In this document: one piece after another, positions 14,872-22,803 of the stretch
How positions within the stretch are numbered: position 1 is the first letter of the stretch
How the letters are laid out: each line of letters begins with the position of its first letter
IMG/VR virus record: IMGVR_UViG_3300035092_000010
Coordinates: 1 to 37,313 of that record
Strand: one strand, 5' to 3'
DNA length: 37,313 nucleotides
Source: a virus
Translations under genes and position numbers: made by a program
The notes under the pieces: generated by a model
Seen by the model: the letters and a program-made list of their open reading frames with translations, nothing else
The model's database searches: none
Told to the model about the DNA's origin: nothing

Positions 14872-15266
14872 GCAAGCTCTACCTGCTGGCGGACGCGGCC
14901 TGGACGTTCACCTGGCCGCTGGTTCTGCTGCTGCTCATGGTCGGGTGCGCGCCGCGGCCGGAGCTGGAGCCACCGGCAGACCTGGCCGGCGCGGGAACGG
15001 TCAGTCCCCGGACGGCGTGCGGTGCGCTGTTCGCGGACGGCGCGGCCACCCCACCGGCCGCCGCGTCGGTCCTCTGCGAGACCGCGGCCGGCCCGCTGCT
15101 GGTGCCGTCCATCCCCTGCAAGGACGGCGGGGCGCTGTGGCAGATCTCCGGGCCGGGCGTCAAGGTCGCCGGCGGGGGCCGGGCCGGGCAGCCGTTCCGC
15201 GCCACCGACGACCTGCGGGACCCGGCGTGGCTGGCCGCGCTGGCCGACTGCACCGGAGGTGCCTGA
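14868..15266 (+). CDS. Predicted lipoprotein inside the tail operon
   Basis: 132 aa, ATG overlapping the tube gene stop. A hydrophobic signal (WTFTWPLVLLLLMVGC) ends in a lipobox-like M-V-G-C with C27 as the lipidated residue. The mature part is Pro/Ala-rich and has further cysteines (TACGALF, VLCETAAG, IPCKDGG, ADCTGGA) that could pair as disulfides outside the cell. It is not a virion-type sequence although it sits between tube and chaperone genes. Surface-anchored lipoproteins of phages are known to block superinfection, which is the most attractive role, but it is not shown here. Confidence 0.65.
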   Translation: MSKLYLLADAAWTFTWPLVLLLLMVGCAPRPELEPPADLAGAGTVSPRTACGALFADGAATPPAAASVLCETAAGPLLVPSIPCKDGGALWQISGPGVKVAGGGRAGQPFRATDDLRDPAWLAALADCTGGA

Positions 15267-15709
15267 TGGGCTACACGAACAGCCGGGTCATCCGGCTCCG
15301 GTTCCCGGACCGTGACGGCCTGATCGTGCGCATGCGGCCCATGAAGATGAAGACGCTCCGGTGGTTCATCCGCAACGGGCCGGCGGTCGCCGCACTGGAG
15401 GGCTCGAAGCCGTCGGAGTTGACCGAGGAGCAGGCCGGCCTGTTGGCCCACCTGTTCGACCTGTTCGCCGAGCACCTGATCAGTTGGAACCTGGAGGACG
15501 AGGACGAGGACGGCAACCGCACCCCGGTGCCGGCGACAGCCGAGGGCGTGGACAGCCAGGAGGCGGTATTCGTTCAGGAGATGACGTCCTACTGGCAACA
15601 GGCGTGCACGGCGGTGGCGCCCCCTTTGTCGCAAGGCTCGCCGAATGGCGGGCCGTCCCCGGAGGGCAACGCGGCGACGGAACCACCGTCACTGAGCCTG
15701 GCGAACTGA
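15266..15709 (+). CDS. Tail assembly chaperone, short (unshifted) product
   Basis: 147 aa, ATG overlapping the lipoprotein stop (TGATG), GGAGG-like site upstream. An alpha-helical protein with acidic patches (LEDEDEDGNR) and a Ser/Pro/Gly-rich C terminus (PLSQGSPNGGPSPEG). It lies between the tube genes and the tape measure and carries a canonical slippery heptamer near its end, the hallmark of lambda gpG-like chaperones, which coat the tape measure while the tube assembles. Confidence 0.85.
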   Translation: MGYTNSRVIRLRFPDRDGLIVRMRPMKMKTLRWFIRNGPAVAALEGSKPSELTEEQAGLLAHLFDLFAEHLISWNLEDEDEDGNRTPVPATAEGVDSQEAVFVQEMTSYWQQACTAVAPPLSQGSPNGGPSPEGNAATEPPSLSLAN

Positions 15710-15846
15710 TCGAGGCCCGGCTGATCCTCGGGGTGTGCGAGCGGTTCGGCTGCCTGCCGAGCGCACTGGACGAGGAGGACGCCGAACTGGCACGACTACT
15801 GGAGATCGAAGCCCGCGGGACGCCGGAGAAGAAGGGAGGCGAGTGA
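15266..15846 (+). CDS. Tail assembly chaperone, -1 frameshift (long) product
   Basis: Codons 1-121 are shared with the short product (to 15628). A -1 slip at CCCTTTG (15622-15628) moves ribosomes to the frame that resumes at GTC (15628-15630) and runs to the TGA at 15844-15846, adding 72 residues (VARLAEWRAVPGG...ARLILGVCERFGC...ARLLEIEARGTPEKKGGE). Total 193 aa. The added part is a well-formed helical acidic domain, like the T extension of lambda gpGT, unlike the Ser/Pro tail of the short form. It has no start of its own with a good ribosome binding site. Confidence 0.85.
15622..15628 (+). other. Programmed -1 frameshift slippery site CCCTTTG
   Basis: In the zero frame the bases read C CCT TTG, the X-XXY-YYZ form; after -1 slipping the two tRNAs re-pair with CCC and TTT. 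The -1 frame downstream is open for 72 codons and chaperone-like. A run of five C precedes the T run. No downstream pseudoknot was modelled. Confidence 0.8.
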
Positions 15847-15847
15847 C

Positions 15848-16912
15848 ATTTCCAACGAGATCGAAGTGGTGATCAAGGGCAAGGATGCCGGCGCCTCCAA
15901 GGTGATGGGCGACGTCCGCAAATCCTCCGACCGGATGGGTGAGGGATTCGACAAGGCCGGCGAGAAGACCGACGACGCCGAGTCCAAGCTGATCGGCCTG
16001 CACGACACCGTCGATGGTGTTCAGGCCATCATGGCCGGTCCGGGCCAGCAGGGCATGGTCTCCTATATCCAGGGCTTCGCTGACCTGGCCGGTGGCGTCG
16101 CGACCTTCGTCATCCCGGCACTCAAGGCGATGACGCTGACCATGATGAAGTCGGCGCTCGAGCACGTGAAGGCCGCCGGCACCACCGTGGCGAGCTGGCT
16201 GACCATGGCCGCGCAGGCCACGATCAACGCTGTTCGGATGGCCGCCGCCTGGGTGATCGCGCTCGGCCCGGTCGGGTGGGCGATCGCCGCGCTGGTCGCG
16301 CTCGGGCTGGCGTTCGCCGTGCTCTGGAAGACGAGCGAGCGGTTCCGGGACATCGTCAAGGGTGCGCTCGGTAGCACGTGGAACTGGATCAAGGCACATT
16401 GGCCGCTGCTGCTGGCCATCCTGACCGGCCCGTTCGGCCTGGCCGTGCTGTTCATCGTCCGCCACTGGGACACCCTGGTGGGGTTCTTCCGGGGCCTGCC
16501 CGGCCGACTCAAGGCTGCGGGCGCCGGCATGTGGGACTGGATCAAGGCCGCCTTCAAGTCCGCGATCAACGCGATCATCGACGTGTGGAACGCGCTGCAC
16601 TTCCAGGCGCCCACGGTCCACATCCCCGGCACGAACCTCAACGTCGGGGGCTTCACCATCGGCCTGCCGCACCTGAACCACCTCGCGTCAGGCGGCATCG
16701 TGCGGGCCCGCTCCGGCGGCACGCTGGCCCTGCTCGGCGAGGGCGGCCACGACGAGGCCGTGGTGCCGCTGGACGGCCGACACGGCGGCGGCCCGACCGT
16801 GATCCAGCTCCAGTCCGACGGCACTCGGCTCGGCGCGCTGCTGCTGGAGGTTATCCGGGAGTCCGTCCGCGTCCGCGGCGGCGACGTGCAACTAGTGATC
16901 GGGAGTTCGTGA
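15848..16912 (+). CDS. Tape measure protein (short), possible ATT start
   Basis: 354 aa if it starts at the ATT of 15848 (ISNEIEVVIKG), 348 aa from the GTG at 15866. GGGAGG (15834-15839) lies 8 nt before the ATT but 26 nt before the GTG; no ATG/GTG/TTG in this frame lies closer. Features of a tape measure: an N-terminal helix rich in Lys/Asp/Ser, hydrophobic segments around residues 130-165 and 185-205 (WVIALGPVGWAIAALVALGL, LLLAILTGPFGLAVLFIV), WKTSERFRDIV repeats, and a C-terminal LASGGIVRARSGGTLALLG motif. It sets tail length; at this size the tail should be short. Confidence 0.85.
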   Translation: MSNEIEVVIKGKDAGASKVMGDVRKSSDRMGEGFDKAGEKTDDAESKLIGLHDTVDGVQAIMAGPGQQGMVSYIQGFADLAGGVATFVIPALKAMTLTMMKSALEHVKAAGTTVASWLTMAAQATINAVRMAAAWVIALGPVGWAIAALVALGLAFAVLWKTSERFRDIVKGALGSTWNWIKAHWPLLLAILTGPFGLAVLFIVRHWDTLVGFFRGLPGRLKAAGAGMWDWIKAAFKSAINAIIDVWNALHFQAPTVHIPGTNLNVGGFTIGLPHLNHLASGGIVRARSGGTLALLGEGGHDEAVVPLDGRHGGGPTVIQLQSDGTRLGALLLEVIRESVRVRGGDVQLVIGSS

Positions 16913-17193
16913 TGACCCAGCCTGTCCAGCCCGGCGCGGTGCCGTTCACTCCGGCCTTCGGGGTGGCGAAGATGGCCGACGGCCACGACGCCGTGATGAT
17001 CCTGTTCCACACCCAGCTCGGCCCGCTCCACTTCTTCTGCCAGCCGGACGACGCCGAGCGTATCGCGGCCGGCATCGTGCAGGCGGCCAAGCAGGCCCGG
17101 ACCGGGCTGATCCTGCCCGGCACCGGCGACGCCCAGCAGGCCGCGCAGGCGTGGCAGGACGCCACGAACGCCGCCATCCGCGGGCAGGGCTGA
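16912..17193 (+). CDS. Hypothetical tail protein, 93 aa
   Basis: ATG overlaps the tape measure stop (TGATG). A Pro-rich start is followed by a beta region (DAVMILFHTQLGPLHFFCQP) and a C-terminal helix (AERIAAGIVQAAKQARTGL). Small proteins of this size follow the tape measure in many siphoviruses, as tail-tip or chaperone accessories. No specific family recognised. Confidence 0.5.
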   Translation: MTQPVQPGAVPFTPAFGVAKMADGHDAVMILFHTQLGPLHFFCQPDDAERIAAGIVQAAKQARTGLILPGTGDAQQAAQAWQDATNAAIRGQG

Positions 17194-17196
17194 GCC

Positions 17197-17709
17197 GTGC
17201 ACAGGTACATCATCGGCAACTGGGCGATGGTCACTACGGCCGCGCCGGTCAAGGTGACCACGGGTACCGCGATCAAGACCATGCTCCAGGTCGCCAACCC
17301 GGCCACCCGGCAGTGCCAGATCATCGCGTGGGGATTCAGCCTGGACGCGGCGCCGGCCGCCACTGGCGTCGGCGTGATCGAACTCGTCGAGACCGACGTG
17401 GCGGCCACCGTGACCGCGCACGTGGCCTCCGGTGTCCAGCCCACCGACCCGAACGCGCCCGCCTCGCTGTTCACCCTGGGCGTCAACGCCACCGGGTACA
17501 CCGCCACCGTGGAGGGCGCCACGGCGGCCACCCGGAGCTTCGACACGGTGGAGATCGCCGGCGTGAGCAACGGCGCCGGGCCTCTCCAGGACCGCCGGAT
17601 CATGCCACCCAGCGCGCCGAAGCTGGTCGCCGTCTCGAAGTTCCTGCGGGTGCGCGCCACGTTCAGCGCCGCAGTGAGCATGATCTGCTGGGTGGAGGTG
17701 GACCAGTGA
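17197..17709 (+). CDS. Probable structural tail protein, 170 aa
   Basis: GTG three bases after the previous stop (TGA GCC GTG). The sequence is beta-rich and Ala/Thr/Val-rich (PVKVTTGTAIKTMLQVANPA, TGYTATVEGATAATRSF), ending in a hydrophobic strand (AVSMICWVEVDQ). It resembles small tail or decoration jelly-roll-like proteins. It overlaps the next gene by GTGA. Presumed virion component; no domain name can be supported. Confidence 0.5.
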   Translation: MHRYIIGNWAMVTTAAPVKVTTGTAIKTMLQVANPATRQCQIIAWGFSLDAAPAATGVGVIELVETDVAATVTAHVASGVQPTDPNAPASLFTLGVNATGYTATVEGATAATRSFDTVEIAGVSNGAGPLQDRRIMPPSAPKLVAVSKFLRVRATFSAAVSMICWVEVDQ

Positions 17710-17900
17710 GGATCACCACCGAATGGGCCGCCACGGTCGCCGGTGACGAGGTCGCGGCCACGATCACCTACACCGCACCGTGCTGCAACACCGTCTACGC
17801 GATCAGCGTCCAGGCCCCGGTCAAGGGCGAGCCGACCGAGACGGAGCTGTGGTGCCACCGGGACGGCAAGGGCACCCCGGCCCGCGTGACGCTGGGCTGA
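17706..17900 (+). CDS. Small beta-rich protein, 64 aa
   Basis: GTG in a GTGA overlap. Reads as strands RITTEWAATVAGDEVAATIT, YTAPCCNTVYAISVQAP and ELWCHRDGKGTPARVTLG, with three cysteines (C-C...C) that could bind metal. It lies between tail genes and ends three bases before the large minor tail gene. Unknown function. Confidence 0.5.
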   Translation: MRITTEWAATVAGDEVAATITYTAPCCNTVYAISVQAPVKGEPTETELWCHRDGKGTPARVTLG

Positions 17901-17903
17901 GCC

Positions 17904-20861
17904 GTGCCCGACGTTGACCTGTGGGAATGGTGGGCGCCCGAGGAGTGGTCGTCCACCTTCTCCACCGGCCCGCCGCCCACACTCACCCCACCGACGCCGC
18001 CCACCCCGTTCCCGCAGGCTATCGCGGACACCTCGGTGGAACTGCTGCTGGCCGGCACCTGGACCGACATCACGTCCCTGGTCTACGAGCGGGACCGCAT
18101 CGAGATCGCCCGCGGCCGGGCGAACGAGGCGGGGCTTGCCGACTTCTCCAGCGGCCGACTCACCCTCAACAACCGGGACGGCAAGTTCAGCCCGCGCAAC
18201 CCGCGCTCGGCCTACTACGGGCTGATCGGGCGCAATACCCAACTGCGGGTCAGCACCCGGCCGCATCTGCAGGTCGGTGCCCTGCTCGACGTGGTGGACA
18301 CCTTCACCCGCACGGTCAGCGACACGAACTGGGGCCTGTCCGACTCCGGGCCGTCCTGGGTGCCGGCCGGCACCAACCACAGCAACTTCCAGTACGCGGT
18401 CAGCGGCGGCAAGGCGCTGGTCGCGCTGTACAACAACAACACCACGACCGGGTGCTACCTGGACGACGGGGCGGGCGGTCCGTCGTGGGTGGACTTCGAC
18501 GCCGCGGTCACCTTCGCCGTGGACCAGGCCACCGGGGCGAGCATCATCGCCTGCGGCATGGCCGGCCACCTGGACACCTCGGCCGGCACCACCGGGCCGT
18601 ACATCGAGGTGCTGGTCACGACCGCCAACACGGTGCAGATCAAGGCGTTCACCTACGCCAGTGCCCAGATCGGCGCCACCGCGACCGTGCCCGCGCTGGT
18701 CCACGCCGGCGCCGGCACGCCGCTGCGGGTCCGGTTCCGGACCGCCGGCCGGCATCTGCTGGTCCGGGTGTGGGACCCGGCCGGGGCTGAGCCCACCACC
18801 TGGCACGGCGTGTGGGAGGACACCACCCGGGCATTCGACCCCGGCTCGCTGTTCCTGTTCGCCGGCCCGACCGCGGGCAACACCAACGCCAAGCCGATCG
18901 TGCTGTCCTTCGACGACCTGTTCGTCGAGGCGGTCGAGCCCCGGTTCTGCGGCGAGGTCGCGAGCTGGCCGAGTAGGTGGGAGCATCACGGCCTGGACGT
19001 GTGGGTTCCGATCCAGGCCAACGGCATCCTGCGCCGGCTCGGGCAGGGCTCCAGCCCGGTCCGCTCGCCGATGGTGCGGTTCGTGCTGGCCCGCCAGGCC
19101 GAGGGCACCGGCGGCCAGCCGGTCGCGTACTGGCCGCTGGAGGACGGCCAGCTCGCCACCCAGGGCGCGGCGCTGGTCGGCGCGCACCCGATGCAGGTCT
19201 TCGCCGGGTTCAGCCCGGACACCGTGGGCACCCACCTCGGCCAGGGCGCGCTGGCCCCGTGGCTGCCGGCCGCGGTCAGCTTCACCCCGAACGCGGGCGA
19301 GCTGTTCGGCTACGTGGACACCCCGGCCGCATGGCTGCCGGCCGACGGGTGGGCGCTGGACTGGATGCGCACCGGGTCGGAGTCCGCGTCGGAGTCGGCG
19401 ATGATCGTCCGGACCGCGAGCATGCAGTGGGACGTCCGGTTCAACCCGAACACCCTGCTCGCCAAGGTGACCAGCCCGGACGCGGTCAGCCACACCAACC
19501 CGATCGCCGCGTCGTTCTTCTCCCCGGCCGGCCCACACCACGTTCGCTTCGAGTGCCGGCAGTCCGGGGCCAACATCCAGTACGACCTGTTCGTGGACGG
19601 GGCCAGCTACATCTCCACCACCTACGCCGCGCACACCCTGGAGTTCCCGCAGTACGTGGACTACCAGGACCTGCTCCAGCACAGCACCGACCTGGCGATC
19701 GGCCACATCGTGGTCTGGGACCACGCACCCGAGCCCGGCGGGGCGGCCACCACCACGCCCGCGGTGGCCGACGCGGTGGACGCCGCGGGCGGCTACGACG
19801 CCGAGCCGGCCGCGACCCGGATCGTGCGGATCTGCGCGGAGGAGGGCATCGCGCTGCGGATCCCCGGCTCCCCGCTGCTGGACCTGACCACGTCCTACCC
19901 GTGCGGGGTGCAGCGCACCGCGACCGCGCTGGACCTGCTGCGCGCGGCCGAGGCCACCGACGGCGGGGTGCTGTTCGAGCCCCGGGACTTCGTCGGGCTC
20001 ACCTACCGGATGCGCTCGCAGATCATCTGCCAGACCTCCGTGCTCGACCTGGACTACACCACAGACGGGCACCTCGCGCACCCGCTGGACCCAGCCGACG
20101 ACGACCAGCTCACCCGCAACGACGTCACCGTGAACCGCCGCTTCGGCCAGTCCGCCCAGGCGGAGCTAGCCACCGGCGCCCTGTCCACGCAGGAGCCGCC
20201 GGCCGGGGTGGGCCGCTACGACACCAGCGTTGACCTGGACCTCGCCACCGACGCCGCGGCGGCCGAGCAGGCGGCCTGGCGGGTCCACCTCGGCACCGTG
20301 GACGAGGCCCGGTACCCGCGGCTGAACCTCAACCTCGCCCACACCGGCAGCCACGGGCTGGCAGCCCTGCTCGGGCAGATGGCCCGGACCGACGTCGCCG
20401 ACCGCCTCACCGTGGACAGCCTGCCCGGGTATGCCGGGGGGCTGCCGGCGGCCGACCAGTTGGCGCAGGGCTTCGAGGAGACGCTGAACGGGTTCGAGTG
20501 GCGGATCGGGGTCAACTGCTCGCCGGCCACGCCGTGGGCCATCGCCACGGTGGAGAGCAACGACCGGTACTGCTTCCGGCTGGAGACCGACGGCTCGACC
20601 CTGAACGGCGCGCACTCCGACTCGGCCACATCGCTGTCTGTAGCAAGCGCCGGGATCGTGTGGACGGACTCGGCCACCTACCCGGCCGACTTCCCGTTCG
20701 ACGTCAACATCAACGGGGTGCGGATCACCGTGACCGCGATCGTCGGCACCGCCAGCCCGCAGACCTTCACCGTGCTCCGGTCGGTGGACGGCTTCGACGT
20801 GGCCCTGCCGAGCGGCGCCACGGTGCGCTTGTGGAACCCCGTCTACCTGGGATTGGGATGA
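17904..20861 (+). CDS. Minor tail protein, 985 aa
   Basis: GTG three bases after the previous stop; no strong ribosome binding site, so coupling is likely. An N-terminal Trp-rich peptide and Pro linker (residues ~22-38, PPPTLTPPTPPTPFPQ) lead to a domain starting VELLLAGTWTDITSLVYERD, familiar from actinophage minor tail proteins. Residues ~130-340 and ~400-600 look like beta-sandwich, LamG/concanavalin-like modules, useful for surface glycan binding. The last ~75 residues (VNINGVRITVTAIVGTASPQ, then TVLRSVDGFDVALPSGATVR) recall the beta unit inserted in the 11805 connector. Likely part of the tail tip or baseplate. Confidence 0.8.
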   Translation: MPDVDLWEWWAPEEWSSTFSTGPPPTLTPPTPPTPFPQAIADTSVELLLAGTWTDITSLVYERDRIEIARGRANEAGLADFSSGRLTLNNRDGKFSPRNPRSAYYGLIGRNTQLRVSTRPHLQVGALLDVVDTFTRTVSDTNWGLSDSGPSWVPAGTNHSNFQYAVSGGKALVALYNNNTTTGCYLDDGAGGPSWVDFDAAVTFAVDQATGASIIACGMAGHLDTSAGTTGPYIEVLVTTANTVQIKAFTYASAQIGATATVPALVHAGAGTPLRVRFRTAGRHLLVRVWDPAGAEPTTWHGVWEDTTRAFDPGSLFLFAGPTAGNTNAKPIVLSFDDLFVEAVEPRFCGEVASWPSRWEHHGLDVWVPIQANGILRRLGQGSSPVRSPMVRFVLARQAEGTGGQPVAYWPLEDGQLATQGAALVGAHPMQVFAGFSPDTVGTHLGQGALAPWLPAAVSFTPNAGELFGYVDTPAAWLPADGWALDWMRTGSESASESAMIVRTASMQWDVRFNPNTLLAKVTSPDAVSHTNPIAASFFSPAGPHHVRFECRQSGANIQYDLFVDGASYISTTYAAHTLEFPQYVDYQDLLQHSTDLAIGHIVVWDHAPEPGGAATTTPAVADAVDAAGGYDAEPAATRIVRICAEEGIALRIPGSPLLDLTTSYPCGVQRTATALDLLRAAEATDGGVLFEPRDFVGLTYRMRSQIICQTSVLDLDYTTDGHLAHPLDPADDDQLTRNDVTVNRRFGQSAQAELATGALSTQEPPAGVGRYDTSVDLDLATDAAAAEQAAWRVHLGTVDEARYPRLNLNLAHTGSHGLAALLGQMARTDVADRLTVDSLPGYAGGLPAADQLAQGFEETLNGFEWRIGVNCSPATPWAIATVESNDRYCFRLETDGSTLNGAHSDSATSLSVASAGIVWTDSATYPADFPFDVNINGVRITVTAIVGTASPQTFTVLRSVDGFDVALPSGATVRLWNPVYLGLG

Positions 20862-20862
20862 C

Positions 20863-21330
20863 ATGACGCTACCCGCCGGCCATCAGGTACTCGCCTCGGA
20901 ACTGGCCGCGTTGGCCAACCCGACCCGGATCGGGTGCCGGCTGCGCAGGGCCGCCAACCAGTCGATCGCCTCCGGCGGAGCGGGTACCGCAATCTCCTGG
21001 GACACCTCGGACGAGAACACGCCGTCCTTCATCACAGTCACCGGCGCCACCATCCTCGTGCCGGCCGCCAGCGGCGGCACATTCGACATCACCGCCCGGT
21101 GCGCCGGTGCCTGGACGACCCGCGTGTTCGCCTCGATCAACGTGACCAGCGCGAACACGGGCTACCCGGCCAGCTTCCGCGAGGACGGCAACCCCACCGA
21201 CGCCGAGGTCACCAACTCGATCAGCCTGCCACTGCTGGCCGGCGACAGCTTCCAGGTCGTGCTGTTCCACACCACCGGGGCGCCGGTCAACGTCACCGCA
21301 TGGCTGTCCTGCTACCGCACTGGCCCCTAG
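20863..21330 (+). CDS. Tail fibre-tip-like beta protein, 155 aa
   Basis: ATG one base after the previous stop. After a short helix (HQVLASELAALANPTRIGC) come strands characteristic of a C1q/TNF-like jelly roll: TAISWDTSDENTPSFITV, GTFDITARCAGAW, VNVTAWLSCYRTG. Phage proteins of this type form trimeric tips and sit at the distal end of the tail. Position after the big minor tail protein supports a receptor-binding role. Inferred from pattern. Confidence 0.6.
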   Translation: MTLPAGHQVLASELAALANPTRIGCRLRRAANQSIASGGAGTAISWDTSDENTPSFITVTGATILVPAASGGTFDITARCAGAWTTRVFASINVTSANTGYPASFREDGNPTDAEVTNSISLPLLAGDSFQVVLFHTTGAPVNVTAWLSCYRTGP

Positions 21331-21343
21331 TCAGGAGAATCCC

Positions 21344-22579
21344 GTGCCGCTCGCCCCGCTGGTCGAACAGGTCGCCTCGCTGCGCACCTCCGCGCCGATC
21401 TACTCGCGGCTGTCGGTGCTGCTCAACGGCCAGCTCCGCTACCTGACCAACTTCTGGACGCCGCCCGCGACCTACCCGAATCAGGAGATCCCGATCCGCT
21501 CGGCCGGCTCCGCGGCGCTGGCGCTGTCCATCACGGTGCAGACCCAGGTCTGGGACCCGGTGGTCTCCGGCGTGGGCGACTACCGCATCCCCCGGGACCG
21601 GGCCACCTCGATCGTGACGAGCCTCGCCGCGGCGCACCGGGCCAACACCTCGGGCGGGTGGGGCGGCACCTGGCAGAGCGCGCTGTGGGCGTGGCTGGCC
21701 GGCACCGCCGGCTGGCTGCAGTGGCGGTACCTGACCGGCGCGGCCCGGGAGGCTGTGGCCCGCATGGTCGAGTCGGAGGCCGATGCCCAGCTCGGCGGCC
21801 AGCCCCGGTACCTGCGCGACCTGGACGGAACCGTGCTCACCCCGGGCGACACCGGAGCCGAGGAGTGCGCCTGGAACGCGCTGGCGCCGGCGCTGGCCTA
21901 CGCCATGATGCCCGGCCACGTCCGGGCGCCGGGCTGGCTGCAGACCGCGGCCCGGTTCGCGGTGGCCGCCTACTCCCACCCCGACGACGCCGGCTCGGGC
22001 GAGGCAGTCTCGGGCCGACCGCTGGTCGGGTGGCTGGCCGGCTCCAACACCGAGGCGGACTACTCGGTGGTCAACCACGACCGTGTCCACCCCGACTACA
22101 TGGCCGCCGCGCACCTGCTCACCTGGGCCGCCGCGACGCTGTCGCTGGCCGGGCGCCCCGTGCCGGCGGCGCTGCTGTGGAACTGCGACCACGTCTACGC
22201 CGCGCTGTCCCGGCCGCTGGCCGGCGCCCTGCCGATGTACGCGCCGGGCGAGCCGGACCCGATCATCAACTACCCGGCCGGCGGGGACTGGGGCGACCGC
22301 CGGCCGACCAACTTCGCCGCCTTCGATATCGGCGTGCGCGCATACGGGCTGGACGGGCTGTCCGAGCGGCCGGCCGGGTACTGGGCGGACGTCCACCTGA
22401 ACGACGCGTCCGCCATGCAGGCCCGGTTCACCGACGGCCATCTCGTGGCCGATGCCACCGAGGACAGCTACGGCGCCCGCGAGCAGTGGAACGCGGCGCA
22501 GCTCGCCGCGTCCTGGCTGATCCAGTGGCTCGGCCACCACGGCCGGATCGCGGTGACCGACGCCCCGCTGTGGGCCTAG
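21344..22579 (+). CDS. Probable tail-associated (alpha/alpha)-barrel glycan-active protein
   Basis: 411 aa, GTG with AGGAG upstream. An N-terminal ~95-residue beta part is followed by repeated amphipathic helices from residue ~100 on (WQSALWAWLAGTAGWLQWRY, EECAWNALAPALAYAMMPGH, DYMAAAHLLTWAAATLSLAG). The helix spacing and the NTEADYSVVNHDRVHPDYM signature recall six-hairpin glycosidase or polysaccharide-lyase barrels. D, E, H and N residues are available for catalysis, but no site is proven. It could degrade a surface polymer during adsorption. It is the last gene of the plus-strand virion operon, and its TAG shares CTAG with the opposing gene. Confidence 0.6.
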   Translation: MPLAPLVEQVASLRTSAPIYSRLSVLLNGQLRYLTNFWTPPATYPNQEIPIRSAGSAALALSITVQTQVWDPVVSGVGDYRIPRDRATSIVTSLAAAHRANTSGGWGGTWQSALWAWLAGTAGWLQWRYLTGAAREAVARMVESEADAQLGGQPRYLRDLDGTVLTPGDTGAEECAWNALAPALAYAMMPGHVRAPGWLQTAARFAVAAYSHPDDAGSGEAVSGRPLVGWLAGSNTEADYSVVNHDRVHPDYMAAAHLLTWAAATLSLAGRPVPAALLWNCDHVYAALSRPLAGALPMYAPGEPDPIINYPAGGDWGDRRPTNFAAFDIGVRAYGLDGLSERPAGYWADVHLNDASAMQARFTDGHLVADATEDSYGAREQWNAAQLAASWLIQWLGHHGRIAVTDAPLWA

Positions 22580-22803
22580 ACCTGCCGGGGCTGGCACACG
22601 CCCAGCGCGTCGGTGGCCGGGCACACCGGGATGCCCGGCGCGTACTCCGTCTCGAAGGTCCACGGCTGGTAGATGTGCGGCAGGACCGGCTCCAGCGCCC
22701 GGCCCTGCCGCCACCAGATCGCGACCGTCGCCAGAGCGACGACCAGGACCGCCGCGAGTGCGGGCAGCACCACGTCAGCCAGCCACCCGCGCACCGCGCT
22801 CAC
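22576..22803 (-). CDS. Single-pass membrane protein, 75 aa
   Basis: GTG start (VSAVRGW) overlaps the upstream minus-strand gene stop by GTGA. One membrane helix at about residues 10-32 (VVLPALAAVLVVALATVAIW) is followed by a 40-residue domain with two cysteines (GIPVCPATDALGVCQPRQV) likely outside the membrane. It is the last gene of the minus operon. Its stop shares the palindrome CTAG (22576-22579) with the stop of the opposing gene. No known family. Confidence 0.65.
   Translation of the reverse strand: MSAVRGWLADVVLPALAAVLVVALATVAIWWRQGRALEPVLPHIYQPWTFETEYAPGIPVCPATDALGVCQPRQV

Noticed and set aside
1765-18830. Leader-motif-like CACCACCCG strings inside genes (for example near 1765 and 18822)
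   Set aside because: They encode Thr/Thr/Arg-type codons in clear genes and have no -10 box or ribosome site around them.
16851-20081. Very long antisense open frame (over 1000 codons) opposite the tail genes
   Set aside because: High GC leaves few stops in antisense frames. The translation is Gly/Arg/Val-rich low complexity, and the plus strand carries well-formed tail genes.
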